The position numbers and the translations under genes are program-made. Shown here piece after piece: positions 1 through 7,398 of a stretch of 18,657 nt of DNA (positions are counted from its first letter, which is position 1; the number at the start of each line of letters is the position of its first letter). The DNA is from Flavobacteriales bacterium UBA4585 (GTDB lineage: Bacteria; Bacteroidota; Bacteroidia; Flavobacteriales; Schleiferiaceae), in NCBI GenBank assembly GCA_949487015.1, contig CATAQZ010000009.1:1-18657 (forward strand). Reading direction: 5' to 3'. The notes beneath the pieces were generated by a model. That model was given only the letters and a program-made list of their open reading frames with translations. It ran no database searches and was not told the origin of the DNA.

Positions 1-573
1 AATAACGCCAATGTCTTGCATTACATCGAAAACAATGCGCAATGCAATGACGGTGATCTAGTTTTGTTCGACGTGGGTGCTGAATACGGCAACTACACCT
101 GCGATGTCACGCGCTGTTTCCCTGTTAATGGAAAATTCACAGCACGCCAGAAAGAAGTATATAATGCAGTGCTTAGGGTTCACGAAGGTGCAATAGCCTT
201 ACTTCGCCCCGGCACCATGCTTGACGTTTTCCATAAAGAAGTTGGCGCATTAATGACGAAAGAACTTCTGGATTTGGGATTGATTTCAGCAGAAGATGTT
301 GCCAATGAAGATCCCGCATGGCCGGCATATAAGAAGTACTTTATGCATGGAACCAGTCATTACTTAGGATTGGACGTTCACGACTATGGGTTGTGGACCA
401 TCCCCGTGGAAGAAGGCATGGTATTCACGGTAGAGCCGGGCATTTACATCCCCGAAGAAGACTTAGGTATTCGTATTGAGGACGACATCGTCATTACCAA
501 AGACGGACATGAAAATTTGACTCGTGAAATCCCGAAAACCGTGGAAGAAATCGAGGCATTTATGGCAGGCTGA
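1..573 (+). CDS. pepP: Xaa-Pro aminopeptidase (aminopeptidase P, M24 family), C-terminal part
   Basis: This is the C-terminal 190 codons of a gene that begins before the window; the frame is open from base 1, so the TTG at 16 is an internal Leu and not a start. It encodes the pita-bread catalytic domain of a cytosolic dinuclear-metal peptidase that removes an N-terminal residue preceding proline. All five expected metal ligands can be placed (window residue numbering): D24 in FDVGAEY, D35 in CDVTR, H120 in GTSHYLGLDVHD, E145 in TVEPGIYI and E160 in RIEDD. The GLDVHD stretch is characteristic of aminopeptidase P rather than methionine aminopeptidase or prolidase. The stop codon TGA shares its A with the ATG of the next gene, so the two are probably translationally coupled. 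The missing N-terminal creatinase-like domain would lie upstream. Family assignment is firm; exact substrate preference is inferred. Confidence 0.9.
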   Translation, partial: NNANVLHYIENNAQCNDGDLVLFDVGAEYGNYTCDVTRCFPVNGKFTARQKEVYNAVLRVHEGAIALLRPGTMLDVFHKEVGALMTKELLDLGLISAEDVANEDPAWPAYKKYFMHGTSHYLGLDVHDYGLWTIPVEEGMVFTVEPGIYIPEEDLGIRIEDDIVITKDGHENLTREIPKTVEEIEAFMAG

Positions 574-1400
574 TGCCGTTTTTAGAATACCACGGCGCTT
601 CGCTCCACTACGAATTTCATTCTAGCGAATCCACAGCTCCCCCGCTCGTACTGGTCCACGGTTTTCTCGAGGACCTGCACATGTGGAAAGAATTGTTACC
701 GCAGTGGACTGCTTATGGGAGTGTACTGTCCATTGACCTACCCGGACACGGAGCAACATCCTCCTTCGGATACGAACACTCCATGGCGTTCATGGCAGAT
801 GCAGTTCATGCTATTGCAATGCACCTTAATCTAGCACCGTTCCTGCTTTTAGGCCACAGCATGGGCGGCTATGTCGGACTCGAGTTCGCCGTGCATTATC
901 CAGAACAATTGGTTGGATTAGGGCTGTTTTTCTCAACTCCGGAACCGGATTCAGAAGAACGGAAACTCATGCGAGTACGTGCCGTGGAATTAGTGAAACA
1001 AAATAAAAACACCTTCATCCGCGCGTCCATCCCACAGCTTTTTGACGCAAAAACACGTGAAATCATTAAATCGGACATTGATGCGTTGATTGCACGGACA
1101 CTAGAAATGGAAACGCAAGGGATTATTGCGGCCATTTATGGTATGAAACAGCGCGAAGACCGTAGTCGTATATTGTACCAACCGCCGGTACATTTGAAAG
1201 AACGGGGAATAGCCGTTTTTGCAGGCAGGCAGGACACCGTCATCCCCTTTGACCAAGTTCAACATTGGTGGAAGGCCCCTGGGGTCACTTTTCGGTACGA
1301 ATCGCCGTACGGTCACATGGGCCATATGTCGGATAGAGACGGCTGCGTTGCGGCCGTGCTTGAATGGTGGCAATCGATCACGCGCGGCGGCGCGGCATAA
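573..1400 (+). CDS. alpha/beta hydrolase family protein
   Basis: A 275-residue single-domain alpha/beta hydrolase fold protein without a visible signal peptide, so probably cytosolic. Motifs in order: the oxyanion-hole HGF segment at residues 29-31, a DLPGHG strand-turn at 55-60, the nucleophile elbow GHSMGG with Ser96, a probable catalytic Asp221 in AGRQDTVIP, and a C-terminal His at 248 or 251 in YGHMGHMSD. The length and the DLPGHG/GHSMGG pair resemble the MenH/BioH/esterase group, but the substrate cannot be read from sequence. It starts inside the stop codon of the aminopeptidase gene (TGATG arrangement) and is followed within a few bases by an intrinsic terminator, making it the last gene of that transcript. 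The last codons are unusually GC-rich (Arg-Gly-Gly-Ala-Ala). Confidence 0.85.
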   Translation: MPFLEYHGASLHYEFHSSESTAPPLVLVHGFLEDLHMWKELLPQWTAYGSVLSIDLPGHGATSSFGYEHSMAFMADAVHAIAMHLNLAPFLLLGHSMGGYVGLEFAVHYPEQLVGLGLFFSTPEPDSEERKLMRVRAVELVKQNKNTFIRASIPQLFDAKTREIIKSDIDALIARTLEMETQGIIAAIYGMKQREDRSRILYQPPVHLKERGIAVFAGRQDTVIPFDQVQHWWKAPGVTFRYESPYGHMGHMSDRDGCVAAVLEWWQSITRGGAA

Positions 1401-1430
1401 AAAAGGGCGCCCGATGGGCGCCCTTTTTTT
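1399..1430. terminator. bidirectional intrinsic terminator between alpha/beta hydrolase and gdhA
   Basis: A perfect 8-bp stem, GGGCGCCC at 1405-1412 and again at 1416-1423, with a GAT loop. It is flanked by A6 on the left and T7 on the right, so it has a U-tract in either direction. It lies between two convergent genes and can serve both. The A tract overlaps the stop codon of the hydrolase gene. Confidence 0.9.
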
Positions 1431-1453
1431 CTTTACACGTTTATTGCTTTGAC

Positions 1454-2806
1454 TTACACAACACCCTGATCGAGCATAGCATCCGCAACTTTAACGAATC
1501 CGGCGATGTTTGCGCCTAATACGTAATCTACAGTTCCGTCTTTCTTAGTTCCATATTTTACACAAGAAGTATGGATATCTGTCATAATTCTATGCAAATG
1601 ACCGTCCACTTCTTCACGGGTCCAGTTCATGCGCAAACTGTTCTGGCTCATCTCTAAACCAGATGTTGCAACACCACCGGCGTTTGAAGCCTTACCTGGC
1701 GAGAACATTACACCGTGATTATGGAATAACTCAACAGCTTCTGGTGTACAAGGCATATTTGCGCCTTCACCCAAAGCAACTAAACCGTTGTTGATGAGTT
1801 GTTGTGCGTCGTCGCCTTTCAATTCATTCTGAGTAGCACAAGGCAAGGCTACATTACATGCAACATTCCAAGGCGTACCTTCGTGAAAAGTAATGTTGTC
1901 AAAAGCCGTCGCCGCTTCGCTGATACGTCCACGACGAACGTTTTTGAGTTCCATGACAAAAGCCAATTGGTCCCCAGTCAAACCGTCCTTTGCATGAATG
2001 TATCCCGAAGAGTCACTCATGGTAATGACATTAGCACCGAGCTCCATACATTTTTCCGCAGCATACTGCGCTACGTTACCCGAACCAGATATCACGACGT
2101 GCTTACCACTAAAAGTTTCACCCTTTGTTGCCAGCATTTCTTGCGTAAAATATACCGTTCCGTAACCTGTAGCTTCGGGACGAATCAACGATCCACCCCA
2201 ACCGAGACCTTTACCGGTTAGTACCCCCGTGAATTCGTTGCGTAAGCGCTTATACTGACCAAACATGTAGCCAATTTCACGTCCACCGACACCGATATCA
2301 CCTGCAGGAACATCCGTATTGGCTCCAATGTGACGTGATAATTCTGTCATAAAACTTTGACAAAAACGCATCACTTCAGCATCGGACTTTCCTTTGGGAT
2401 CAAAGTTGGATCCGCCTTTTCCACCGCCTAAAGGGAGTGTCGTCAGTGAATTCTTAAATACTTGCTCGAATCCCAAAAACTTTAAGACGCTAAGATTCAC
2501 CGTTGGGTGAAAACGCAACCCGCCCTTGTAGGGACCAATCGCACTATTGAATTCAACGCGGTAGCCTTTATTCACATGGACATTGCCTTGATCGTCGGTC
2601 CATGGTACACGGAACATGATCGTACGTTCCGGTTCCACGATACGTTCGAGCAAACTTTTGCCCTTGTACTTAGGATTTTCTTCAATGAAAGGAATAACAG
2701 ATTCTGCTACTTCCTGAACGGCCTGCATAAATTCAGGCTCATTTGGATTTGCTGCCTCGACCTTTGCAATGAAAGCGTCGATTAGAGCTTGGTACTGGCT
2801 CGACAT
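1454..2806 (-). CDS. gdhA: NADP-type glutamate dehydrogenase
   Basis: A 450-residue hexameric-type glutamate dehydrogenase, catalysing reductive amination of 2-oxoglutarate with ammonium; cytosolic. Visible motifs: GPYKGGLRFH (91-100, with substrate-binding Lys94), PLGGGKGG with Lys130, PAGDIGVGGREIG with Asp170, and the dinucleotide-binding glycine loop GSGNVA (241-246) followed by MSDSSG (263-268). The overall length and these blocks match the roughly 447-residue assimilatory NADP enzymes. I chose the ATG at 2804-2806: it is the usual family N-terminus (MSSQYQ), whereas the longer in-frame extension to 2932 would run into dprA and has no family-like sequence. It is separated from dprA by 67 bases that contain a -7 promoter element, so it is probably transcribed on its own as well. 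NADP rather than NAD preference is inferred from overall resemblance. Confidence 0.95.
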   Translation of the reverse strand: MSSQYQALIDAFIAKVEAANPNEPEFMQAVQEVAESVIPFIEENPKYKGKSLLERIVEPERTIMFRVPWTDDQGNVHVNKGYRVEFNSAIGPYKGGLRFHPTVNLSVLKFLGFEQVFKNSLTTLPLGGGKGGSNFDPKGKSDAEVMRFCQSFMTELSRHIGANTDVPAGDIGVGGREIGYMFGQYKRLRNEFTGVLTGKGLGWGGSLIRPEATGYGTVYFTQEMLATKGETFSGKHVVISGSGNVAQYAAEKCMELGANVITMSDSSGYIHAKDGLTGDQLAFVMELKNVRRGRISEAATAFDNITFHEGTPWNVACNVALPCATQNELKGDDAQQLINNGLVALGEGANMPCTPEAVELFHNHGVMFSPGKASNAGGVATSGLEMSQNSLRMNWTREEVDGHLHRIMTDIHTSCVKYGTKKDGTVDYVLGANIAGFVKVADAMLDQGVV

Positions 2807-2836
2807 ATGTCTGTTTATATTGATAGGTTGTAGAGA

Positions 2837-2844
2837 CAAATGTA
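2837..2844 (-). promoter_or_regulatory. putative gdhA promoter, -7 element
   Basis: On the minus strand this reads TACATTTG, a perfect match to the Bacteroidota TAnnTTTG -7 consensus, about 30 bases upstream of the gdhA ATG. No clear TTG/TTTG is seen at the usual -33 distance; that position is instead occupied by a short palindrome (2870-2880) and a TGTACA site. Confidence 0.5.
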
Positions 2845-2869
2845 TTACAAAACTGCGCGTTGGTGTACA

Positions 2870-2880
2870 TGTGTTACACA
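2870..2880. repeat. palindrome upstream of gdhA, possible operator
   Basis: TGTGT-T-ACACA, a perfect 5+1+5 dyad that overlaps the stop codon of dprA. It lies just upstream of where a -33 element would fall for the gdhA -7 box. A second palindrome, TGTACA, sits at 2864-2869. The spacing is compatible with an activator or repressor site for gdhA; no regulator can be named. Confidence 0.35.
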
Positions 2881-3935
2881 GTTTTACGAGCATACTTATC
2901 TGGACCAATTTTCTCCAGCACCCCTTGTCCAATCATCCAGCCTAACTCACTGAAAATAATAGAGTTACTACAATTCAACGCCATGCGCAACTGCAATGAA
3001 GAGAGTTTTCTACCGGGAGTAAACTGACGAAGCATTCGCTGCGCAATATCTTCGATGACCGGCGCAGGAACGTCATTTTTAGCCCAACTAGTATTGAATC
3101 GGGATGGGAAGTCCGCAACGCTCGTTACAGATTGAGCGCAACACTGTTCGATAAGCGCATTTGGCCCTGCACTCATCGGCTGAAACAAGGCGCCGGGTAA
3201 TGCAAAGACATCACGTCCATAGCTAAAGGCTTGTTCTGCCGTAATAAGAGCTCCACTCTTACGTGCAGCTTCAATGACAAAGGTGGCCATGGAGGCTCCA
3301 GCAATTAATCGGTTTCGAACGGGAAAGAACTGCTTCAATGGAATTTGACTAAAAGGCTGTTCGGTCCAATAGCCGCCACCTTCGTCCACTAACTCTTGGG
3401 CCAATAAAGTATGTTGTTTAGGGCCTATGGCATGCAAGCCGCCTGCTAAAAATGCTGTGGTAGTTGCACCCATATCCAATGCCTCTCTATGAATGGCTGC
3501 ATCTATACCGAGCGCGAGTCCACTGACGAAATTAATAGGGTACGCACTCAATTCTACCGCCAATCGGCGGCAAAAGTCCTTCCCATATCCCGTGGGCTTA
3601 CGGGTTCCCACAACAGCGAGCGGTGATTTCACTCCTGGCCAAGAACCACGCCCAAATAAAACCATAGGAGGATCAGATACAACCTTAAGGCCATCCGGAT
3701 ACTGTGAAGAAGAAATGGGGAGGATGGAATAACCTTCGCGCTTGGCATGTCCGATCTCGACATTCGCTTTTTCTTGAGCGTTATCCCAATCGCGTTTCCA
3801 CGAATCGTTGTGAGAAATCTGACGTTTTAGGAAGACTTGAAGGTCATTCTCTGATGCTTTATGTTCAAATACCACCTCCTTTTTGAGACGATTGGGCCAT
3901 TTCTTAAAGAAATGTAGTGATAGCAAGGTATTCAT
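2874..3935 (-). CDS. dprA: DNA-processing protein DprA
   Basis: A 353-residue DprA/Smf protein, which binds incoming single-stranded DNA during transformation and loads RecA; cytosolic. The Rossmann-like core is clear: VVGTRKPTGYG (108-118), FVSGLALGIDAAIHR (136-150), the FPVRNRLIAG block (204-213), then KSGALITAEQA and YGRDVFALPG (226-248) and GPNALIEQ (257-264). A C-terminal winged-helix-like tail follows (about 295-350). The N-terminal domain is short compared with the usual 360-375 residue proteins. An in-frame TAA lies just upstream of this ATG, so the reading frame cannot be extended. It is divergent from the HU-like/SPOR gene across 91 bases and is followed by gdhA on the same strand. 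Presence of dprA suggests, but does not prove, natural competence. Confidence 0.93.
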   Translation of the reverse strand: MNTLLSLHFFKKWPNRLKKEVVFEHKASENDLQVFLKRQISHNDSWKRDWDNAQEKANVEIGHAKREGYSILPISSSQYPDGLKVVSDPPMVLFGRGSWPGVKSPLAVVGTRKPTGYGKDFCRRLAVELSAYPINFVSGLALGIDAAIHREALDMGATTTAFLAGGLHAIGPKQHTLLAQELVDEGGGYWTEQPFSQIPLKQFFPVRNRLIAGASMATFVIEAARKSGALITAEQAFSYGRDVFALPGALFQPMSAGPNALIEQCCAQSVTSVADFPSRFNTSWAKNDVPAPVIEDIAQRMLRQFTPGRKLSSLQLRMALNCSNSIIFSELGWMIGQGVLEKIGPDKYARKTV

Positions 3936-3941
3936 GCTCAG

Positions 3942-4006
3942 TTATTAACAGTTTGTGTATAAAAACTACTGCCGTTATGCGAGGTAATAAAATAGAGTTA
4001 TCCACA
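3942..4006. promoter_or_regulatory. cluster of DnaA-box-like sequences between dprA and the SPOR gene
   Basis: Within the AT-rich 91-bp spacer, TTATCCACA at 3998-4006 (+) is a perfect DnaA box. TGTGTATAA at 3954-3962 is TTATACACA on the minus strand and fits TTATNCACA. TTATTAACA at 3942-3950 (+) has one mismatch. The two good boxes face each other 35 bases apart. They may bind DnaA for transcriptional control or titration; an origin is not demonstrated. Chance cannot be excluded, since one more TTATNCACA match (2568-2576) lies inside gdhA. Confidence 0.35.
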
Positions 4007-4026
4007 ACTTTTGCATATTTGTATTG

Positions 4027-4968
4027 ATGCAGATTGAAGACTTAATCATACAAACTCTAAACGCCAAAAACCGCGTTCAAATCCCAGGCTGGGGTGCGTT
4101 TTATTTGGTGGAAAAGGAGGCCCGTTGGGATGCTGTCACGAATACGGCTTTTCCCCGTGGAAAGTATGTAGCATTCAATCCTGCCCGATCATCGAGCGAA
4201 AACACCCTACTTCCAAATGTTATGCGTACCCTGGGAGGATCCATGGAGGTAGCTGAAAGTTGGATTCGCAGAAAAGTAAATCAGTGGCAAACGACCTTAG
4301 ATTCTGGAAGTGTCTTGATGCTAAGCGGTTTGGGATCATTTCGTAAGAATGGGATGTTCCAGCCTGAGCGTGAAAATCAATTCGACCCAAACAGTTTCGG
4401 TTTCACCGCCGTGATGATGCACCGAATTAGTGAACCTAGTGCTTTAGAAAGTAAAGTAGTAGCGAGCCTGAAGATGGTGACTGAACAAAGAGAAAACGGT
4501 CTCGCTTCTTGGCGTAAAGCCGCAGTTGCAGCAGCCATTACTGCGTTAATCAGCTTAGGTGTGTATCAGAGTGATCTCACGCCGCAAGCAATGGCTGGAT
4601 GGTTTACTCCGACGCCCGCAGCGCAAGAAGCGCTTGATGGCTTTGAAGCGGTCGAAACTGAGAGTCTTCTGCCTGCTGAAACTGCAGTAGATATTGAGGC
4701 GACACCCCGTGAAGAACATACGCCATCGCTAAGCCCAGTAAAGACTGAAAGCAAACGCTACTATATTGTCGTTGGTTCCTTCAAAATGGAAAATAACGCA
4801 CTGAATTTAGCGGAAGAGCTTCAAGGACAGGGTCATGTGGTGAAGGTACTTCCTGGCTCTTTGAAGAAAGTTGGATTAGGCGGTTTCGAATCACGTGAGC
4901 AAGCTAAATCGGCTCTAGCTGGAATCAAAGCGGAAGTGAATTCCTACGCCTGGATTTACGCCTACTAA
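4027..4968 (+). CDS. membrane protein with HU-like (CCDC81-type) N-terminus and C-terminal SPOR domain
   Basis: A 313-residue protein. The N-terminal half looks like the prokaryotic HU-CCDC81 tandem: a VQIPGWGAFYLVEK strand (17-30) and FNPAR...ENTLL (50-62) in the first unit, then VLMLSGLGSFRKNG (96-109) in the second. A single hydrophobic segment lies near 164-181 after positive residues (WRK), followed by an acidic, proline-containing linker (about 190-240). The C-terminal SPOR domain (about 243-313) starts KRYYIVVGSFKMENNA. The likely topology is HU-like part in the cytoplasm and SPOR part in the periplasm, where SPOR domains bind denuded septal peptidoglycan. I chose the ATG at 4027 over the TTG at 4024. 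CATATTTG at 4013-4020 resembles a -7 element but would give an almost leaderless mRNA. Function in nucleoid-division linkage is inference. Confidence 0.8.
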   Translation: MQIEDLIIQTLNAKNRVQIPGWGAFYLVEKEARWDAVTNTAFPRGKYVAFNPARSSSENTLLPNVMRTLGGSMEVAESWIRRKVNQWQTTLDSGSVLMLSGLGSFRKNGMFQPERENQFDPNSFGFTAVMMHRISEPSALESKVVASLKMVTEQRENGLASWRKAAVAAAITALISLGVYQSDLTPQAMAGWFTPTPAAQEALDGFEAVETESLLPAETAVDIEATPREEHTPSLSPVKTESKRYYIVVGSFKMENNALNLAEELQGQGHVVKVLPGSLKKVGLGGFESREQAKSALAGIKAEVNSYAWIYAY

Positions 4969-4979
4969 TCTTAGGGCGC

Positions 4980-4987
4980 TACCTTTG
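4980..4987 (+). promoter_or_regulatory. putative promoter -7 element of the thioesterase gene
   Basis: TACCTTTG matches TAnnTTTG and ends 20 bases before the thioesterase ATG, in the 39-bp gap after the SPOR gene. The -33 region lies within the end of the SPOR gene and shows only a weak TTA. The gene may therefore have its own start in addition to readthrough. Confidence 0.4.
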
Positions 4988-5007
4988 CGCTAGCAACAAC
5001 ACACATT

Positions 5008-5550
5008 ATGGAAGAATTAAGAACGCCCAAGGACAGCCTTGCGGTCATGACCCAGATTGTATTACCTAATGATACAAACACGCTGAACAATCTTTTCGGG
5101 GGCCAATTATTAAGCTGGATGGACCGCTGCTGTGCAATTGCCGCACACCGCCATTGTAAGCGCCAGGTTGTGACTTCTACAATAAATAATGTTGCCTTCA
5201 AAAACCCTATACCCCACGGGGCCATCGTTACTATTGAAGCGAAGGTTTCGAGGGCCTTTTCTTCTTCTATGGAGATCATCGCAGATGTTTATCTAGAGGA
5301 ACAACACCCAAACGGCAGCCGAATTAAAGCGAACGAAGGGATTTTCACTTTTGTAGCTGTAGACCAGATAGGTAGTCCGATTAATGTACCAGCCATCCAT
5401 CCTGAGACAGCGTTGGAAAAGGAACGTTACGCAGCTGCTTTACGCAGACGTCAATTGGCTTTAATTATTGCAGGAAAAATGGAGCCGAACGACGCCACTG
5501 AACTTAAGGCGTTGTTTTATCCTGAAGAATCGACGCAGCAGCCGAAATAA
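5008..5550 (+). CDS. acyl-CoA thioesterase, hotdog fold (YciA/ACOT-like)
   Basis: A 180-residue cytosolic hotdog thioesterase that would hydrolyse acyl-CoA to free fatty acid and CoA. The diagnostic block is at residues 20-40: PNDTNTLNNLFGGQLLSWMD, with the Asn24 and FGG...MD pattern of the YciA/BACH/ACOT group, followed by the strand QVVTSTINNVAFKNPIPHG (53-71). It is longer than E. coli YciA by a charged C-terminal helix (about 135-180), common in related proteins. Its final 47 bases overlap, in antisense, the end of the glycosyltransferase gene, and no terminator separates them. Acyl-chain specificity cannot be told. Confidence 0.88.
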   Translation: MEELRTPKDSLAVMTQIVLPNDTNTLNNLFGGQLLSWMDRCCAIAAHRHCKRQVVTSTINNVAFKNPIPHGAIVTIEAKVSRAFSSSMEIIADVYLEEQHPNGSRIKANEGIFTFVAVDQIGSPINVPAIHPETALEKERYAAALRRRQLALIIAGKMEPNDATELKALFYPEESTQQPK

Positions 5551-6487
5551 CCTCATCTAAAGGTAATTTTCGCATTGGATTGGGCAACCACCAAGGTACT
5601 TTTCCGTGTTTACTTATGGGGCTCAGAGCGCTGGCCGTCAACACAACGCGTTGCTTTTCATACACTGGCCATGGTGCAAAACCTAATGAAGGATGTGTAG
5701 CACCCCATAAACTAATGAGTGGTCGGTTGAAATTGGCTGCCGCATGCATAAATCCAGTATCGCCACTTATCACGAGAGCTGCTTTTTCAATTACTTTAAA
5801 CCCTTCAATGACCGTCGTAGTTCCACAATAATTCTTAGTACCACTTCCTAAAGGCTGCTCGAGACTTTCGCCCATCCCTGCCTCTTCTGGACCACCAATC
5901 AATGCCAATGGCATCTTAAGACTAGTTAAGCCGTCCATTATTTCACGCCACGCTTGAAAATTTAGGCGCTTCCCTGCGTACGAACCTCCTAATACCAGCG
6001 CGATATAGGGCTGCTGGGGCAATTCTAGCTTAACTTCTGGTAAACACAAACGGTATTCAGCCGCCATAGGACTAAATCCCTCGGTAAAGAGTGGTGCCGC
6101 AGCCATAGCATACCTCTGTACAACAGGAGTAAGCGCGAATGACTTTTGCTTTGTCATAAGCAGGAGTGCACGTCTTAGATACGGTTTATGATAGGTATGT
6201 ATAGGACGATTCAGCTGGCCACACCAGCGCTTTGATTTTGACGTGCCTTGAAGATCCAGAACCTCTTCAAATGTGAAGACCTCCGCTTTGATCGAGGAAC
6301 GGTCTTTTTCCCATGAGAGCACAGCTTTCACACCGGGAAGACAGCTCGCGACCGAACGATAGGCATCTTTACATAAAACGGTGACACTATAACCTTCTCT
6401 TGCCAGTTGGGCAGTTATAGGAGCCACAAGAACAAGATCGCCAATGGCGGATAATCGGACCACTAAAATGGAGGTATCCTTAGCCAT
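5504..6487 (-). CDS. family 9 glycosyltransferase (LPS heptosyltransferase-like)
   Basis: A 327-residue GT-B enzyme of the GT9/ADP-heptose:LPS heptosyltransferase type, expected at the cytosolic face of the inner membrane in lipopolysaccharide core assembly. The N-terminal domain opens with ILVVRLSAIGDLVLVAP (8-23), the typical GT9 start. The C-terminal domain has YIALVLGGSYAGKR (161-174), ALIGGPEE (195-202) and the signature VISGDTGFMHAAA (239-251) followed by LISLWGATHP (257-266), the nucleotide-sugar pocket. I chose the ATG at 6485-6487, which shares one base with the TAA of the upstream membrane-protein gene (TAATG coupling), over the GTG two codons earlier. The 3' end overlaps the convergent thioesterase gene by 47 bases. 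The exact sugar is unknown. Confidence 0.85.
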   Translation of the reverse strand: MAKDTSILVVRLSAIGDLVLVAPITAQLAREGYSVTVLCKDAYRSVASCLPGVKAVLSWEKDRSSIKAEVFTFEEVLDLQGTSKSKRWCGQLNRPIHTYHKPYLRRALLLMTKQKSFALTPVVQRYAMAAAPLFTEGFSPMAAEYRLCLPEVKLELPQQPYIALVLGGSYAGKRLNFQAWREIMDGLTSLKMPLALIGGPEEAGMGESLEQPLGSGTKNYCGTTTVIEGFKVIEKAALVISGDTGFMHAAANFNRPLISLWGATHPSLGFAPWPVYEKQRVVLTASALSPISKHGKVPWWLPNPMRKLPLDEVISAAASILQDKTTP

Positions 6488-7356
6488 TACCACGGTATCA
6501 AATTAAAATATGAACTGAGTATAAAGATAGTAAGCCCCACCACTAATAGATTGGCCAAACGCTCATTCTTTAAATAACGTAGTCCATTAGTCAAATGGAA
6601 ACTTAAACCTAAGAAGAACAAAACTCCTCCCGAAACAGCACCGAGCAAAGCTGCGATTGCCCCTATCACGAGCCAAAATCCAGCTACCACCGCTCTAGAT
6701 TTGTTCATTTGATTCGCCTTTCTGTAGGATTGAAACCATTCAAATAATGCGAATACCGCCAATACTAGAGGGAGTATCCACCACGATACGGGGGCGCTAG
6801 AACCTGCATATCGAATTAGACCCAATTCGACTTTACCCAGCCCATAAAGAACCGCAGTAGGTATAACGAAAGCTAAGCTCCACTGTATTAACGTCCGGAT
6901 CTTTAGAGCGCCCGAAACCAGCCAAGTTAAAACGACCGCAGGCGCGATAATACCAACCACCTCATCCGGTGACCAGAGTCCAGCAATAGCCGTCAGTGTT
7001 CCGCTGTGAAGCACATATATCGTGTTAGATTTGCGTCTATGGAGTTCGATAAGGTGCCAGTTCAATTCGAAAACTAAACCAATGAACAAGAAATCTGTCA
7101 AATAGTATTCACCGCTCCAATACACTGCGAGCATTACGAAAATCAAATATCTAAAAAGTGTACCGCGTACGACCCAATGATCTCGCATCACTGTCCACGA
7201 TAAAAACAACCAAGCTGCGCCCAAAGCAGTCGCTAAAAGTAGTCGATCCCACTCAAAATCAGCGTCTATTCCCGTCAATGCCAAAGCCATAAAAGCCAAG
7301 GCAAATATTCGAATGCCAGAATAGGCATCAATCTTTCGGAAATAGCTAAGAAGCAT
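6487..7356 (-). CDS. polytopic membrane protein, DUF6427-like
   Basis: A 289-residue inner-membrane protein with no recognisable catalytic motif. By eye there are about eight or nine hydrophobic segments, for example near residues 14-29, 38-56, 69-82, 85-97, 133-148, 155-172, 192-207, 225-252 and 268-285. It begins MLLSYFRKIDAYSGIRIF and ends NLIPW. That pattern, its place next to purD and a small DUF6341-like gene, and its coupling to a GT9 gene resemble the flavobacterial family DUF6427; this is recollection of the family, not a search result. It is the first gene of a two-gene unit with the glycosyltransferase and is divergent from the small gene at 7398, with 41 bases between the starts. 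A role in envelope glycan or lipid metabolism is only suggested by the neighbour. Confidence 0.65.
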   Translation of the reverse strand: MLLSYFRKIDAYSGIRIFALAFMALALTGIDADFEWDRLLLATALGAAWLFLSWTVMRDHWVVRGTLFRYLIFVMLAVYWSGEYYLTDFLFIGLVFELNWHLIELHRRKSNTIYVLHSGTLTAIAGLWSPDEVVGIIAPAVVLTWLVSGALKIRTLIQWSLAFVIPTAVLYGLGKVELGLIRYAGSSAPVSWWILPLVLAVFALFEWFQSYRKANQMNKSRAVVAGFWLVIGAIAALLGAVSGGVLFFLGLSFHLTNGLRYLKNERLANLLVVGLTIFILSSYFNLIPW

Positions 7357-7374
7357 CAGCTTTTTGTTTTATTT

Positions 7375-7398
7375 TAGCGCCATTAAACGCTCGCGCTA
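7375..7398. repeat. inverted repeat at the start of the small membrane-protein gene
   Basis: TAGCGC at 7375-7380 and GCGCTA at 7393-7398 form a 6-bp dyad with 12 bases between, the last base being the A of the ATG. In the mRNA it could form a hairpin at the start codon; on DNA it sits between two divergent genes. TATTTTAG at 7370-7377 is a one-mismatch -7 element for the plus strand. Confidence 0.35.

Noticed and set aside
1376..1397. GC-rich run at the end of the alpha/beta hydrolase gene
   Set aside because: Short, in frame and followed by the stop; not evidence for transferred DNA.
1799..2221. 140-residue plus-strand ORF
   Set aside because: Lies fully antisense to gdhA, has no recognisable domain and no promoter or start context; a shadow of the real gene.
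2568..2576. TTATTCACA, a DnaA-box consensus match
   Set aside because: A single site inside gdhA coding sequence; about the number expected by chance in a window this size.
2807..2932. In-frame N-terminal extension of glutamate dehydrogenase
   Set aside because: It would overlap the end of dprA, contains the likely promoter, and has no resemblance to the family; the ATG at 2804-2806 gives the normal length.
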